Source of the DNA: Trebonia sp963811335
GTDB taxonomy: Bacteria; Actinomycetota; Actinomycetes; Streptosporangiales; Streptosporangiaceae
DNA length: 64,000 nt
Reading direction: 5' to 3'
NCBI GenBank assembly: GCA_963811335.1
Contig: CAWERB010000035.1
Span: forward strand, 62,001 to 126,000
The notes beneath the pieces were generated by a model. It saw nothing but the letters and a program-made list of their open reading frames with translations. It did no database searches and was not told where the DNA came from. Of this stretch, positions 33,537-41,811 are shown in pieces. Every line of letters begins with the position of its first letter. Within the stretch, counting starts at the first letter, position 1. The position numbers and the translations under genes were made by a program.

Positions 33537-34412
33537 ATGTCGAATTCACTGGGGCGGGTCTGCGTTACGGGAGCGGCCGGCAAGGCGGGCCGGGCCGCCG
33601 TGCGGGAACTAAGGGAGCACGGCTACGACGTGCTCGCGACCGACATCGCGGTCGGCGACGCCCGGGCGCAGGGCGTCCTGCGGGCGGACCTCACCGACTA
33701 CGGGCAGGTCACCGACGTGCTGCGCGGCGCCGGCGCCGTCGTGCACCTGGCGAACATCCCGGCCCCCGGCCTGGCGCCCGCGGCGGTCACGTTCAACGCC
33801 AACACGACGATGAACTTCAACGTCTTCCACGCCGCCGCCGCGCTCGGCCTGCGCCGGGTCGTGTGGGCGTCAAGCGAGACCACCCTCGGCCTTCCGTTCG
33901 GCCACGGCGCGGAGCAGTCGCCGGGCGCACCGGGCACGCTGAGCTACGCGCCGGTCGATGAAGAGCACTTCCCGTTCCCGTCAACCACCTATGCCCTGTC
34001 CAAGGTCGCCAGCGAGACCGTCGCGGAGCACATCTCCCGCTGGTCGGGCATCGGCCTCGTCGGCCTGCGCATTTCCAACATCATGGAGCCGCAGGAGTAC
34101 GAGCGGTTCCCCTCCTACTGGCCGGACCCGCACGCGCGCAAGTGGAACCTGTGGGGCTACGTCGACGTCCGCGACGTCGCCACGGCCTGCCGCCTCGGCC
34201 TGGAGGCGGACGTGGCGGGCAGCCATAACGTCATCATCGCCGCCGCCGACACGGTGATGAACCGCCCGTCCCGTGACCTGCTCGCCGAGGTCTTCCCCGA
34301 CATCCCCCTGACCGGCGAGGTCGCCGAGTTCGGGTCGCTGCTGTCCACCGCCCGCGCCAGCGGGCTTCTCGGCTACCAGCCAACCCACTCCTGGCGCGAC
34401 CACCTGCAGTGA
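33537..34412 (+). CDS. NAD(P)-dependent epimerase/dehydratase (extended SDR)
   Basis: 291 residues from ATG 33537. Nucleotide-binding motif VCVTGAAGKAGRAAVREL, catalytic Tyr-x-x-x-Lys in FPSTTYALSKVASETVAEH, WASSETTLGLPFG and a C-terminal VDVRDVATACRLGLEAD. It is a sugar- or small-molecule-modifying short-chain dehydrogenase resembling UDP-glucose 4-epimerase relatives; substrate unknown. Its stop overlaps by 3 bases the GTG start of the interrupted mug gene, so both were probably one operon. Confidence 0.9.
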   Translation: MSNSLGRVCVTGAAGKAGRAAVRELREHGYDVLATDIAVGDARAQGVLRADLTDYGQVTDVLRGAGAVVHLANIPAPGLAPAAVTFNANTTMNFNVFHAAAALGLRRVVWASSETTLGLPFGHGAEQSPGAPGTLSYAPVDEEHFPFPSTTYALSKVASETVAEHISRWSGIGLVGLRISNIMEPQEYERFPSYWPDPHARKWNLWGYVDVRDVATACRLGLEADVAGSHNVIIAAADTVMNRPSRDLLAEVFPDIPLTGEVAEFGSLLSTARASGLLGYQPTHSWRDHLQ

Positions 34413-34504
34413 AGCTTGACCTCGAGGCGGCGAAGAACGCCACCATCCCCGACGTGCTGCCCGCGCCGGGGAACCCGTTCCGCGTGCTGTTCACCGGCAT
34501 CAAC
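34409..34504 (+). pseudogene. mug: mug-type uracil-DNA glycosylase, 5' fragment
   Basis: GTG 34409 starts VKLDLEAAKNATIPDVLPAP, then GNPFRVLFTGIN. The T-I-P-D-V-L...VLF-x-GIN stretch is the N-terminus of mismatch-specific (G/U, G/T) DNA glycosylases of the Mug family. Immediately after GIN, where P-G-L-x-S should follow, homology stops at the edge of the IS607-type element. The 3' part of the gene is at 37096-37386. Confidence 0.75.
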
Positions 34505-34510
34505 CGTTCC

Positions 34511-36172
34511 TCAACACCGAGCAATAGTAAGTAGCGGCTCGGCGGGTGCCCGCGAACGGTCTTCGGGCACCTGGTTGCCCGCCGTGATCCGGTGAGGCAA
34601 GCCGGTCTTACCGCCGTGTGGCTGCCGGGTGCCCCGTGGGATGGCGGGCTTCCTTGGTGTGGGCCTGGCTTCCGGGGGTTTCCTGATCCGCGCCTGGGCT
34701 GGCCGTGTCGCGTCCTCCGGGGCGGCATGGTTCCCTGTCGCGCGGTTCCTGGCCCGGTGGCCGAGCCCGCGTCTCCCGATCACCAGCGCCGCAGCGTGGT
34801 GCCCGGAAACCTCTGGGTGGTGCTTGCGCAGGAGGGGGAGCCAGTGCTGGCCCCACCTGCTGGTGTACGCCGGATCGACCACGATGACGTGGAGGCCGGC
34901 GTTGGCGGTCATCTGGACGAGCCTGTCGCGCAGGCGCGCGGTGGGGATGCCCGCGATCATGCGGCGGAACCCGCGCCCGCGCTTCCCCCGCGACGGGCGG
35001 CTCCCCGTGCGCTCGCGGCCCTCGGTCCGTGCCTCGGTGAAATCCAGGTCCTCAATCACGATGGCCCGCGCCCCGGCATCCCTGGCGGTCGCGATCATGC
35101 GCGAGATGGCGGCGCGGACCCGGCCGTCGCGGGCGGTCGCAGGCAACCCGGCCAGCGGCAGCGGGATCGTGAACGGCGTCCCGGCGACGTTCCCGTCCGC
35201 CGCGACGACCGCGACTCCAAGGTGCCCGCTGTTCACGTCCACCGCGATCACGGGCGCGGCTGTCAGGTCATCGAGCGCCGGCGGGTCCTGGCTCTGGGCC
35301 TTCCATGAGGCATCCGCATGCCAGCGACCCCGCGCCGGGTCATAGGAGATGTCATAGCGGACAGCGGCGGTCGCGGCCTGCGCGGCTACCTCATCACCCC
35401 GGTAGGCGAACTGGACGGGGCACTCCAGCCGGTACCGGCCGCGCGGCCGGTTCGCCAGGTGCGCCAGCGGGGCCGGAAGCTTGACTTCAAGCCAGCCCTC
35501 GTCCGGGTGCCATCTCAGTGTCTCGTTGCCCCATGCCTTATCTTTCTCGCCGTCGGCGGTGAGGAACATGCGCTTCGCGTCCCACTGCTCCCTCCACTCA
35601 GGCAGGGTCAGGCCGGCGTCGGCGAGGTTAAGGCGGGCACGCATCAGCCGCCGTCCGCCCCGCGTGACGGATACCCGGCCATCGTCGATCCACTGCTCAA
35701 CGTTGGCAAGCCGGCCCTTGAGGGCCTTGAGCCGGGTGACCTTGCCATGACGCTCGGCGGGGGTGGCATACCCGGCCAGTCGGCCGCGCTTCTCACCGGG
35801 GGGGACGGCGGCACGGGCCTCGATCTTCCGCACGCGGGCCTTCAGGGTGGACCGCTCAGCCGTGAGGTTCCGGGCGGCAAGCTGCCAGGCGTCCTCGCTG
35901 GTCCGCGTGATCGCCCCGGCCCACCGCGACGACGACTCGGCGGTAAGGGCGCGCTTCCGCTCCCGTCGGGACGCGGCACGCCCGGCGGCGTCCAGCTTTC
36001 CCTCCGCGCAGCGGGCGGCAAGGTCACGCCCGGCCAGCACCCCGAGGTGCCTGCCCACGGCGGTCAGTACCTCGGCGTCGCGCGGGGGGACGTGCAGACG
36101 GGTCCGGACTCGTGCCCCGGTCGGCGGCGCGGCGATATACGGGGCGGCGATCTCACGCAGTGCACTGCTCAC
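34511..36172 (-). CDS. tnpB: TnpB-like RuvC protein, long form without obvious zinc ribbon
   Basis: 553 residues, much longer than the roughly 400 of typical TnpB. RuvC motifs: PVIAVDVNSGHLGVAVV (first Asp), ARAIVIEDLDFTEART (Glu), then HVIVVDPAYTSRWGQHWLPLLRKHHPEVSGHHAAALVIGRRGLGHRARNR. The usual CxxC...CxxC ribbon after the N-T-S segment is missing, and the place of the last Asp (D-x-N-A-A) reads H-H-A-A. The N-terminus has tracts such as RKIEARAAVPPGEKRGRLAGYATPAERHGKVTRLKALKGRLANVEQW. TnpB proteins are RNA-guided nucleases; whether this form still cuts DNA is open. Coupled to tnpA by ATGA. Confidence 0.88.
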   Translation of the reverse strand: MSSALREIAAPYIAAPPTGARVRTRLHVPPRDAEVLTAVGRHLGVLAGRDLAARCAEGKLDAAGRAASRRERKRALTAESSSRWAGAITRTSEDAWQLAARNLTAERSTLKARVRKIEARAAVPPGEKRGRLAGYATPAERHGKVTRLKALKGRLANVEQWIDDGRVSVTRGGRRLMRARLNLADAGLTLPEWREQWDAKRMFLTADGEKDKAWGNETLRWHPDEGWLEVKLPAPLAHLANRPRGRYRLECPVQFAYRGDEVAAQAATAAVRYDISYDPARGRWHADASWKAQSQDPPALDDLTAAPVIAVDVNSGHLGVAVVAADGNVAGTPFTIPLPLAGLPATARDGRVRAAISRMIATARDAGARAIVIEDLDFTEARTEGRERTGSRPSRGKRGRGFRRMIAGIPTARLRDRLVQMTANAGLHVIVVDPAYTSRWGQHWLPLLRKHHPEVSGHHAAALVIGRRGLGHRARNRATGNHAAPEDATRPAQARIRKPPEARPTPRKPAIPRGTRQPHGGKTGLPHRITAGNQVPEDRSRAPAEPLLTIARC

Positions 36173-36774
36173 CCGGTCACCTCCGGGGACGTCGGCCCAA
36201 CATCACGGGCGGCGCACCGCAGCGCCTTCTCCGCCCGGTTCCGGGCCGACCGGCGGCCGTACAAGAGGGCGCAGAACCACGTCAAGATCTCCGTCATGTC
36301 CCGCACCAGGTCGTCTTCGACCTCGTCCGGGTTCAGCACGACGAGGCGGCGGCCGTGAGCCGACAGCGCAGCCTCCACCAGTTCCGTGTTCATGCGCCCG
36401 AGTCGGTCGCGGTGCTCCACCACCACGGTACGGACGCGCGGGTCCGCGAGCATCCGGCGGACCTTCGACCGAGCCCCGTTCATCCCGGAGCCGACCTCCG
36501 CCTCAATCCTGGCGACAGGCTGGCCAGCCTGTGCGGCCCACGCCGCGAGCCTGGCTACCTGCCGGTCAAGGTCGGCCTTCTGGTCGTGTGACGACACCCG
36601 CGCGTACAGGCCGAGGCCGCCTTCCCCGGCGGCTGCGGTCACCGCATCTGGAGCGACCAACACGGATCGGGAGTTCACCCGCACCGCCGGCACCGGCAGG
36701 GTCCCCTCCCGGAACCACCGGTACGCGGTCTGCGGGTGAACTCCCTGCAACCGCGCCCACTCCGTGAGGTTCAC
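36169..36774 (-). CDS. tnpA: IS607-family serine recombinase TnpA
   Basis: 201 residues. MerR-like N-terminal HTH: MNLTEWARLQGVHPQTAYRW, FREGTLPVPAVRVNSRSVLV. Resolvase catalytic domain: LGLYARVSSHDQKADLDRQVARLAAWA with the nucleophilic serine in ARVSS, EVGSGMNGARSKVRRMLADPRVRTVVVEHRDRLGRMNTELVEAAL, and a C-terminal ILTWFCALLYGRRSARNRAEKAL. It catalyses integration and excision through a serine-DNA linkage, with little target specificity. Full length with no defects. Confidence 0.95.
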   Translation of the reverse strand: MNLTEWARLQGVHPQTAYRWFREGTLPVPAVRVNSRSVLVAPDAVTAAAGEGGLGLYARVSSHDQKADLDRQVARLAAWAAQAGQPVARIEAEVGSGMNGARSKVRRMLADPRVRTVVVEHRDRLGRMNTELVEAALSAHGRRLVVLNPDEVEDDLVRDMTEILTWFCALLYGRRSARNRAEKALRCAARDVGPTSPEVTG

Positions 36775-37095
36775 GCTAGGCAGCCTATCATTAGAACTCC
36801 CATTCGCTCACTAAGGCTCACAATGCACTTGGCGCGGTCCAGTTCGGGCGCCAGGGCCGCGAGGGCTACGGCTACGCTCTCCGGGCCGAGGCCCCGCTGA
36901 AGGCCCCCGAGTGGACGCTCGGGGTGCGCTCACAGGTGCTTCTTGAGCTGCTCGACCGGCGAGATGCCGTTGCCGGTGCCGAACACGTCGATCATGTCCT
37001 GGTACAGGAGGGAGGGTGGGCTGACGGCGGGTGATGGCCTGCCATGCCTCGATGGCGAGCAGGTGCAGGTCGTGGCGCGGGTTGTCCGAGGGCGG
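36775..37095. other. Junction DNA between IS607 and the mug 3' part, with gene scraps
   Basis: Not part of mug or of the transposase genes. The reverse strand carries the tail of some protein: NPRHDLHLLAIEAWQAITRR, one shift, then LYQDMIDVFGTGNGISPVEQ and LKKHL with a stop at 36930. The + strand at 36830-36920 reads GAVQFGRQGREGYGYALRAE, then APLKAPEWTLGVRS without a start. I recognise neither. This looks like the remains of an earlier insertion or rearrangement that also removed the middle of mug. Confidence 0.5.
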
Positions 37096-37386
37096 AGGGC
37101 GACCGCGCAGGCCGCCGAGCTGACCTCGGCCGAGCTGCGCGAGGGCGCCGCCAGGCTGCGCGCGCTCGTCGAAGACCGCCGTCCCCGCGTCGTCGCCATA
37201 GCCGGCGTCACCGCCTACCGCACCGCCTTCGCCCGCCCCAAGGCCCTCCTCGGCCCCCAGCCCGAGCTCTTCGGCACCGCGCGCCTCTGGATCCTCCCGA
37301 ACCCCAGCGGCCTCAACGCCTCGTGGACCCTGCCCCGCCTCACCCAGGCCTTCCGCGAACTGCGCGAGACCGTTCCCCGGGACTAG
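37096..37386 (+). pseudogene. mug: mug-type uracil-DNA glycosylase, 3' fragment
   Basis: ATAQAAELTSAELREGAARLRALVEDRRPRVVAIAGVTAYRTAFARPKALLGPQPELFGTARLWILPNPSGLNASWTLPRLTQAFRELRE is the C-terminal half of Mug, including the L-P-N-P-S-G-L-N-A motif of its second active-site loop. The middle of the protein (the P-G-L...H-H-F-x-x-P-G-N-R-F part) is absent, so simple excision of the IS would not restore the gene. Stop TAG at 37384-37386. Confidence 0.8.
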
Positions 37387-37598
37387 CGCGCCGTCCCGGG
37401 CGCGCCCGCGGCGCCGCTGGCCTGACGACTCCCGTGCCTGGTCGGCCCGGTGCCGGTTGGTTGGTTGCTAATTGGCAACTTTTTCCTGGTTTCCTGCCCG
37501 GCATCCAATCCCGTTTCTCTCCGGTCCCGTATCTGTATCGACAGTTGTTGGGGCGCCTTAGCTGGCGCGGCCCTACCGCGCTAGGAGGAGAGGGACAG

Positions 37599-38195
37599 AT
37601 GGAAAAGCCCATGTGGATGCGGATGTCCCCGGCGGCCCGGCTGGCCGCGGGCGCGGGCGGCGCGGCCGCCGTGGCGGTCCTCGCCGCGGCGTGCTCCAGC
37701 GGGGGCGGCAGCAGCTCGGCGCCTGCCAGCCCGGCGGCGAGCGGGTCAGGCGCCACGGTCATCAGGACCGCCTCGACGTCGGGGGGCGCCGTGCTGACCG
37801 ACGGCTCGGGCCGCGCCGTGTACCTGTGGGTCAAGGACACCGGGAACACCTCCACCTGCTCGGGCGCGTGCGCGAGCGCCTGGCCGCCGGTGACGGCCAC
37901 GGGCAGCGTGACCGCCGCCGGGAGCGCGAGCGCCAGCGACCTGGGCACGAGCACCAGGCCGGACGGCACCAAGCAGGTGACGTACAACGGGCACCCGCTG
38001 TACTACTACGCCGGCGACTCGGGCGCCGGGATGGCGAGCGGCCAGGGCAGCGACTCGTTCGGCGCCAAGTGGTGGCTTGTCTCCCCGAGCGGCAGCGACG
38101 TCACCGCGTCCGTGAGCTCGTTCACCGCGAGCGGCGGCGGGGCCGCGCCTGCCGCGCCCCCATCGAGCAAGAGCGCCGTCGGCGGCGGGTACTGA
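37599..38195 (+). CDS. Secreted-repeat lipoprotein (COG4315 type)
   Basis: 198 residues. ATG 37599 has AGGAGGAG 8-16 bases upstream. The signal peptide ends in a lipobox (VAVLAAACSSGGG). Two family repeats are present: GGAVLTDGSGRAVYLWVKDTGNTSTCSGACASAWPPV, and KQVTYNGHPLYYYAGDSGAGMASGQGSDSFGAKWWLVSPSG. The repeats bear the conserved L-Y-x-x...D/C-x-x-x-C and W-P-P/W-W-x-V patterns. The protein is anchored outside the membrane. Function unknown; some relatives sit near redox genes. The 212 bp upstream holds its leader and nothing else. Confidence 0.9.
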   Translation: MEKPMWMRMSPAARLAAGAGGAAAVAVLAAACSSGGGSSSAPASPAASGSGATVIRTASTSGGAVLTDGSGRAVYLWVKDTGNTSTCSGACASAWPPVTATGSVTAAGSASASDLGTSTRPDGTKQVTYNGHPLYYYAGDSGAGMASGQGSDSFGAKWWLVSPSGSDVTASVSSFTASGGGAAPAAPPSSKSAVGGGY

Positions 38196-38397
38196 CGCAG
38201 CGATCGATGACCCGCCGATGACGACTTACCTCACCCGGATGAGGGGATCCGGCCAGACCCGGCCCGAGGGGGGCGCCGACGCCACCCTCGGGCCGGCCAG
38301 GCCGGCCGCCCGGCGGGCCTTCGCCGGCTACCGCCGGCGGACGACGATCACCACTACAACAATCGGATCTTCCTGACGCACCTAGGGGGTATGTGTC

Positions 38398-38880
38398 GTG
38401 TTCAACCGCGAAAACGTCATCCAGTTCCTGCTCCGCGGGCCTGGCGCGCTGAGCTCGCGGATCGCCCGCTGGACGGTCCTCGCGCTGGCCGCGGCCGGCG
38501 CCGGGTTCCTCGTCTGGTCCGCGGTGATCCACCTGATGCTGTGGTCGGACGGCTACAAGGACGTCAGCGTGATCGGGCCGCTGTTCCTCGTGCAGGCCAT
38601 CGTGGGCATCGTGCTCGCGCTGGCCATCGTGGCGCTGCGCTGGCTCGCGCTGCTCGCCGCCGGCGCGGTGACCGGCGTCGCGACGGCGGCCGGGCTGCTG
38701 CTCAGCGCGAACGTCGGGCTGTTCGGCTTCAAGGAGACCCTGTCGGTGGACTACGCGACGCTCTCCCTGGCCGTCGAGTTCACCGCCGCCTTCCTGCTGC
38801 TCGTCGCCGCGCTCGTGCTCGCGCTCGCATCGTCGGCCCCGGTGGCGAGCAATTCGTCACGGGTGCCCACAAGGACCTGA
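38398..38880 (+). CDS. Four-helix membrane protein of unknown function
   Basis: 160 residues from GTG 38398. Helices: WTVLALAAAGAGFLVWSAVIHLMLW, VIGPLFLVQAIVGIVLALAIVALRW, LALLAAGAVTGVATAAGLLLSAN and LSLAVEFTAAFLLLVAALVLALA. The N-terminus is basic and the C-terminus short and polar. Charged residues fall between helices 1 and 2 (SDGYKDV), as in small DoxX-like or unannotated actinobacterial proteins. It ends 21 bases before the ECF sigma gene and may be co-transcribed with it. Confidence 0.8.
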   Translation: MFNRENVIQFLLRGPGALSSRIARWTVLALAAAGAGFLVWSAVIHLMLWSDGYKDVSVIGPLFLVQAIVGIVLALAIVALRWLALLAAGAVTGVATAAGLLLSANVGLFGFKETLSVDYATLSLAVEFTAAFLLLVAALVLALASSAPVASNSSRVPTRT

Positions 38881-38901
38881 GTTGCGCCGACAATAGGAGT
38901 T

Positions 38902-39474
38902 ATGGGAACGGCAAGTGAGCGGCAGGCCGATGAGGGCTTGCTCGCCGGACTGGGCGCGGGCGACGCCGAGCTGGCAGTGGCGTTCGTGCGCCGCTTCCAG
39001 CGGATCGTCTTCGGCGTGGCGCTGGCGGTCACCGGCGACCTGGGCACCGCTGAGGATGTCGCGCAGCAGGCATTCGAGCAGGCATGGCGCCACGCCTCGC
39101 TGTATGACTCCCGGCGCGGCTCGGTCCGGGCATGGCTGACGACGATCACCCACAACCTGGCGATCGACGTCGTGCGGGCCCGGTCCGCGGTGCCGATGGA
39201 CCCGGACGACCTGCCGGTGCTGCTCGCCGCGATGACGGAGAGCCCGGAGCGGCTGGCGGTCGCCAACGACAGCGCGGCGGGGCTGCGGCGCGCGCTCACC
39301 CGGCTGCCCGCGCCGCAGGCGCGGGCGGTGGCCATGTCCGGGATATACGGCATGACGGCGAAACAAGTCGCCGACAGCGAGGGAATTCCCCTTGGCACCG
39401 CGAAGACACGGATACGAGACGGCATGCAAAGACTGCGGGCCGCCTTCCTCCCGGAGGAGGCGGGAGATGAATGA
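38902..39474 (+). CDS. ECF RNA polymerase sigma factor
   Basis: 190 residues. TAGGAGTT precedes ATG 38902. Region 2: AVAFVRRFQRIVFGVALAVTGDLGTAEDVAQQAFEQAWRHASLYDSRRGSVRAWLTTITHNLAIDVVRARSA. Region 4: ALTRLPAPQARAVAMSGIYGMTAKQVADSEGIPLGTAKTRIRDGMQRLRAAF. The stop overlaps by 8 bases the start of a zinc-binding anti-sigma factor, a standard SigK/SigL-like pair. It directs polymerase to stress promoters, often including its own. Confidence 0.95.
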   Translation: MGTASERQADEGLLAGLGAGDAELAVAFVRRFQRIVFGVALAVTGDLGTAEDVAQQAFEQAWRHASLYDSRRGSVRAWLTTITHNLAIDVVRARSAVPMDPDDLPVLLAAMTESPERLAVANDSAAGLRRALTRLPAPQARAVAMSGIYGMTAKQVADSEGIPLGTAKTRIRDGMQRLRAAFLPEEAGDE

Positions 39475-40384
39475 GCTTAATGACATGACATGCGCGGAAC
39501 TGGCCGACGTGGCCGCCGAGCTGGCGCTCGGCGTGCTGACCGGCCGCGAGCGCGCGGTCGCGATCGCGCACCTGGACACGTGCGACCCATGCCGCGAGGA
39601 CGTACGGCAGATGATGGGCACCGCCGAGCGGCTGCGCGCGCTGCTGCCGCAAGCCGAGCCGCCTGCCGGATTCGAGACCCGGGTGCTGCAGCGGCTCGGG
39701 CTGCCCGCGCCCGCGGGCCAGCACGGACAGGACGGCCGGAGCGGCCGGAGCGGCCAGGACGGCCAGGACGGACGGGACAGCCGGGACAGCCGGGACAGCC
39801 GGGACAGGCAGCAACGTCTGGACGAGGAGGGCGACCAGGGCGGCAGGGACGCGCGTCCGGTCCGGGCGCCAGGCCCCAAGGACGGGCCGCGTCACCGCCG
39901 GGTCGGCGCAGACACGGCGCGACCTGGTGCCAGGCAAGCCGGCGCGCCGCCGGCCGGACCCGGCGCCGCCAGGCGGCCAGGCCGGATGCGCCGCGCCCTC
40001 GCCGCGGCGGCGGTGTGCCTCGCCGTCATCGCGGCCGGCCTTGGCGGCTGGCGCGTCGGCGTCGGCTCGGCTCCTGCCGCCAGCCCGCTTAACCGGGCCA
40101 GCCTGGTGTCGGGCACCAGCCAGCACGTCGGGCAGGTCTTCTACTACGATCGCGACCCCGAGTGGCTCTACATGTCGGTCGACATGGGATCGGGGAACGA
40201 GATGGTGACCTGCCAGGTCACCGACGCGCACGGGCGGTTCACCACGATCGGGTCCTTCAGGCTCACCGACGGCTACGGCTCGTGGGGCAGCCCCGACCCG
40301 GGCGACCTCGGGGAGCTCACCGCTGCCCGGCTGGTCTCCGCCGACGGGACCGTGCTCGCCACCGGCACTTTCACTACCACGTAG
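39467..40384 (+). CDS. Membrane anti-sigma factor (zinc-finger type) with repeat linker
   Basis: 305 residues from ATG 39467. ZAS-like motif H-x3-C-x2-C in AIAHLDTCDPCREDVRQMM. A long hydrophilic linker built of G-Q-D-G / G-R-D-S-R-D repeats (DNA 39723-39813, 9-bp periodic) is followed by basic residues, one membrane helix (ALAAAAVCLAVIAAGLGGW) and an outside domain of about 100 residues (GQVFYYDRDPEWLYMSVDMGSGNEMVTCQV), resembling RskA-type anti-sigma C-domains. It would hold the upstream sigma factor at the membrane until a signal triggers release. Confidence 0.9.
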   Translation: MNELNDMTCAELADVAAELALGVLTGRERAVAIAHLDTCDPCREDVRQMMGTAERLRALLPQAEPPAGFETRVLQRLGLPAPAGQHGQDGRSGRSGQDGQDGRDSRDSRDSRDRQQRLDEEGDQGGRDARPVRAPGPKDGPRHRRVGADTARPGARQAGAPPAGPGAARRPGRMRRALAAAAVCLAVIAAGLGGWRVGVGSAPAASPLNRASLVSGTSQHVGQVFYYDRDPEWLYMSVDMGSGNEMVTCQVTDAHGRFTTIGSFRLTDGYGSWGSPDPGDLGELTAARLVSADGTVLATGTFTTT

Positions 40385-40391
40385 GTCACGA

Positions 40392-40437
40392 GGCGTAGCA
40401 GCCCGCTGAACAGGGCAGCTTCAGGGACTGCTACGCC
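40392..40437. terminator. Hairpin between convergent genes
   Basis: Perfect 10-bp inverted repeat GGCGTAGCAG / CTGCTACGCC with a 26-base loop, 7 bases after the anti-sigma stop and about 60 bases beyond the amidohydrolase stop on the other strand. Confidence 0.5.
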
Positions 40438-40499
40438 GGGGCGATGCGACCCCCTCAGGGACCGTTGCGCCGCCGGCGCGCATCCGGCAGGCCCGCCAG

Positions 40500-41789
40500 T
40501 CATGGTGCCGCGAAGACCCCGGACCGCGACGCGTGGTCGTAGCGGTACACCTCACGGCCGCCGATGTAGGCGGACTCGACGCGGGACATCACGTCGAACG
40601 GGTCGCCTGACCAGAGGACCACGTCCCCGTCCTTGCCGCGCTCAAGTGAGCCAACCCGGTCCGCGACGCGCATGATCCGGGCCGGGGTGATGGTGACGGC
40701 GCGCAGCGCGGTGTCCCGGTCCAGGCCCTCACGGACGGCGAGGGCCGCCTGGACGATCAGCAGGTGAACGGGGACGACCGGGTGGTCGGTGGCGATCGCG
40801 ACGGTAACCCCGGCCGCCGCGAGCAGCCCGGGGTTCGCCATCGTCCGGTTCCGCAGCTCGACCTTGGACCTGGCGGTGATCAGCGGCCCGGTCACCACCG
40901 GCACCCCGGCGGCGGCGATCTTGTCGGCGATCAGGTACCCCTCGGTGCCGTGGTCGATCACCAGGTCGTATCCGAACTCGTCGGCGAGCCGCAGCGCCGT
41001 CGCGATGTCGTCCGCGCGGTGGCAGTGCTGGCGCCAGGGGATCTCCCTGCGCAGCACGCGGCCGAGCGCCTCGAGTTTCAGGTCGCGGGACTGAGCAGGC
41101 CGCTCCCGTTCTGGCTGCGGCTCTTGACCTTGATCTAGGTCTTTTTCCTTCTCCAGGTAGCCGAGCGCGTCGACGAGCGCGGCGCGGATCGCGGCGGCGG
41201 TGCCGAGCCGGCTGGACGGGTTCACCCGGCGCTCGCCGAGCACCCGCTTTGGGTTCTCGCCGAGCGCGGACTTCATCCCGGCGGGGGAGCGGAGCACCAT
41301 GTCGTCGACCGTCCGTCCCCAGCAGCGGACGGCGACCGTCTGCCCGCCGATCGGGTTGCCGGAACCGGGGGTGACGCCGGCGGCCAGCACGCCGCCCGTG
41401 ATGGCGTCGCGGAACCCCTCGTCGGCCGGGTTGATCGCGTCGAGCACCCGGACGTGCGCCTGGACCGGGCCGGTCAGCTCGTTGGTGTCGTGGCCCGCCC
41501 AGCCTTCGCCCTCCTCCCGCGCGCCGAGGTGGGTATGCGCGTCGACGAGCCCGGGCAGCACCCACCGGCCGGACGCGTCGCGGACGTCCACCCCGGGCGG
41601 CGGCTTGAGGTCGGGGCCGCCGACCGCGGCGATCCGCCCGTCGATGATCAGCACCGTGCCGCCGTCGATGGGCGCGCCCTCGACGGGCACGACGTACCCG
41701 CCGGCGATCGCGATGCTGCCGCGGTTATGGCTGTCGGTCACGCCACCGCCTTTCGTCCGCATCCCCTGGGTGCTTCGATATCTTTTCAC
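40500..41789 (-). CDS. Amidohydrolase-superfamily protein (imidazolonepropionase-like)
   Basis: 429 residues as drawn; the start may be ATG 41759 or GTG 41742 (MTDSHNRG...), since homology begins at GGYVVPVEGAPIDGGTVLIIDGRIAAVGG. Metal-site motifs: GLVDAHTHLG (H-x-H), RQHCHRADDIATALRLADEFG (H), LVIDHGTEGY (H), VAIATDHPVVP (D). A TIM-barrel hydrolase acting on cyclic amides or dipeptide-like substrates, cytosolic. A charged insertion EKEKDLDQGQEPQPERERPAQS interrupts the barrel near residue 205. Substrate unknown. Confidence 0.88.
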   Translation of the reverse strand: MKRYRSTQGMRTKGGGVTDSHNRGSIAIAGGYVVPVEGAPIDGGTVLIIDGRIAAVGGPDLKPPPGVDVRDASGRWVLPGLVDAHTHLGAREEGEGWAGHDTNELTGPVQAHVRVLDAINPADEGFRDAITGGVLAAGVTPGSGNPIGGQTVAVRCWGRTVDDMVLRSPAGMKSALGENPKRVLGERRVNPSSRLGTAAAIRAALVDALGYLEKEKDLDQGQEPQPERERPAQSRDLKLEALGRVLRREIPWRQHCHRADDIATALRLADEFGYDLVIDHGTEGYLIADKIAAAGVPVVTGPLITARSKVELRNRTMANPGLLAAAGVTVAIATDHPVVPVHLLIVQAALAVREGLDRDTALRAVTITPARIMRVADRVGSLERGKDGDVVLWSGDPFDVMSRVESAYIGGREVYRYDHASRSGVFAAP

Positions 41790-41811
41790 TGCGCTGCGGC
41801 CAGGTGGCGCC

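Larger units (their letters stand above)
34505..36830 (-). mobile_element. IS607-type insertion (tnpA serine recombinase + tnpB), in mug
   Basis: The element holds two leftward genes overlapping by 4 bases: tnpA (36169-36774) and tnpB (34511-36172). The left edge is set by the loss of mug homology at about 34504, only a few bases past the tnpB stop. The right edge is less certain (36780-36830), since the following 300 bp belong neither to the transposase nor to mug. IS607 elements make no target duplication and have no terminal inverted repeats; none was found. An RNA overlapping the tnpB 3' end (omega RNA) would be expected near 34505-34700. Confidence 0.8.

Noticed and set aside
34505..34700. 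Omega RNA (TnpB guide RNA) as a firm feature
   Set aside because: Expected from IS607/TnpB biology at the tnpB 3' end, but I could not identify a conserved fold by eye.
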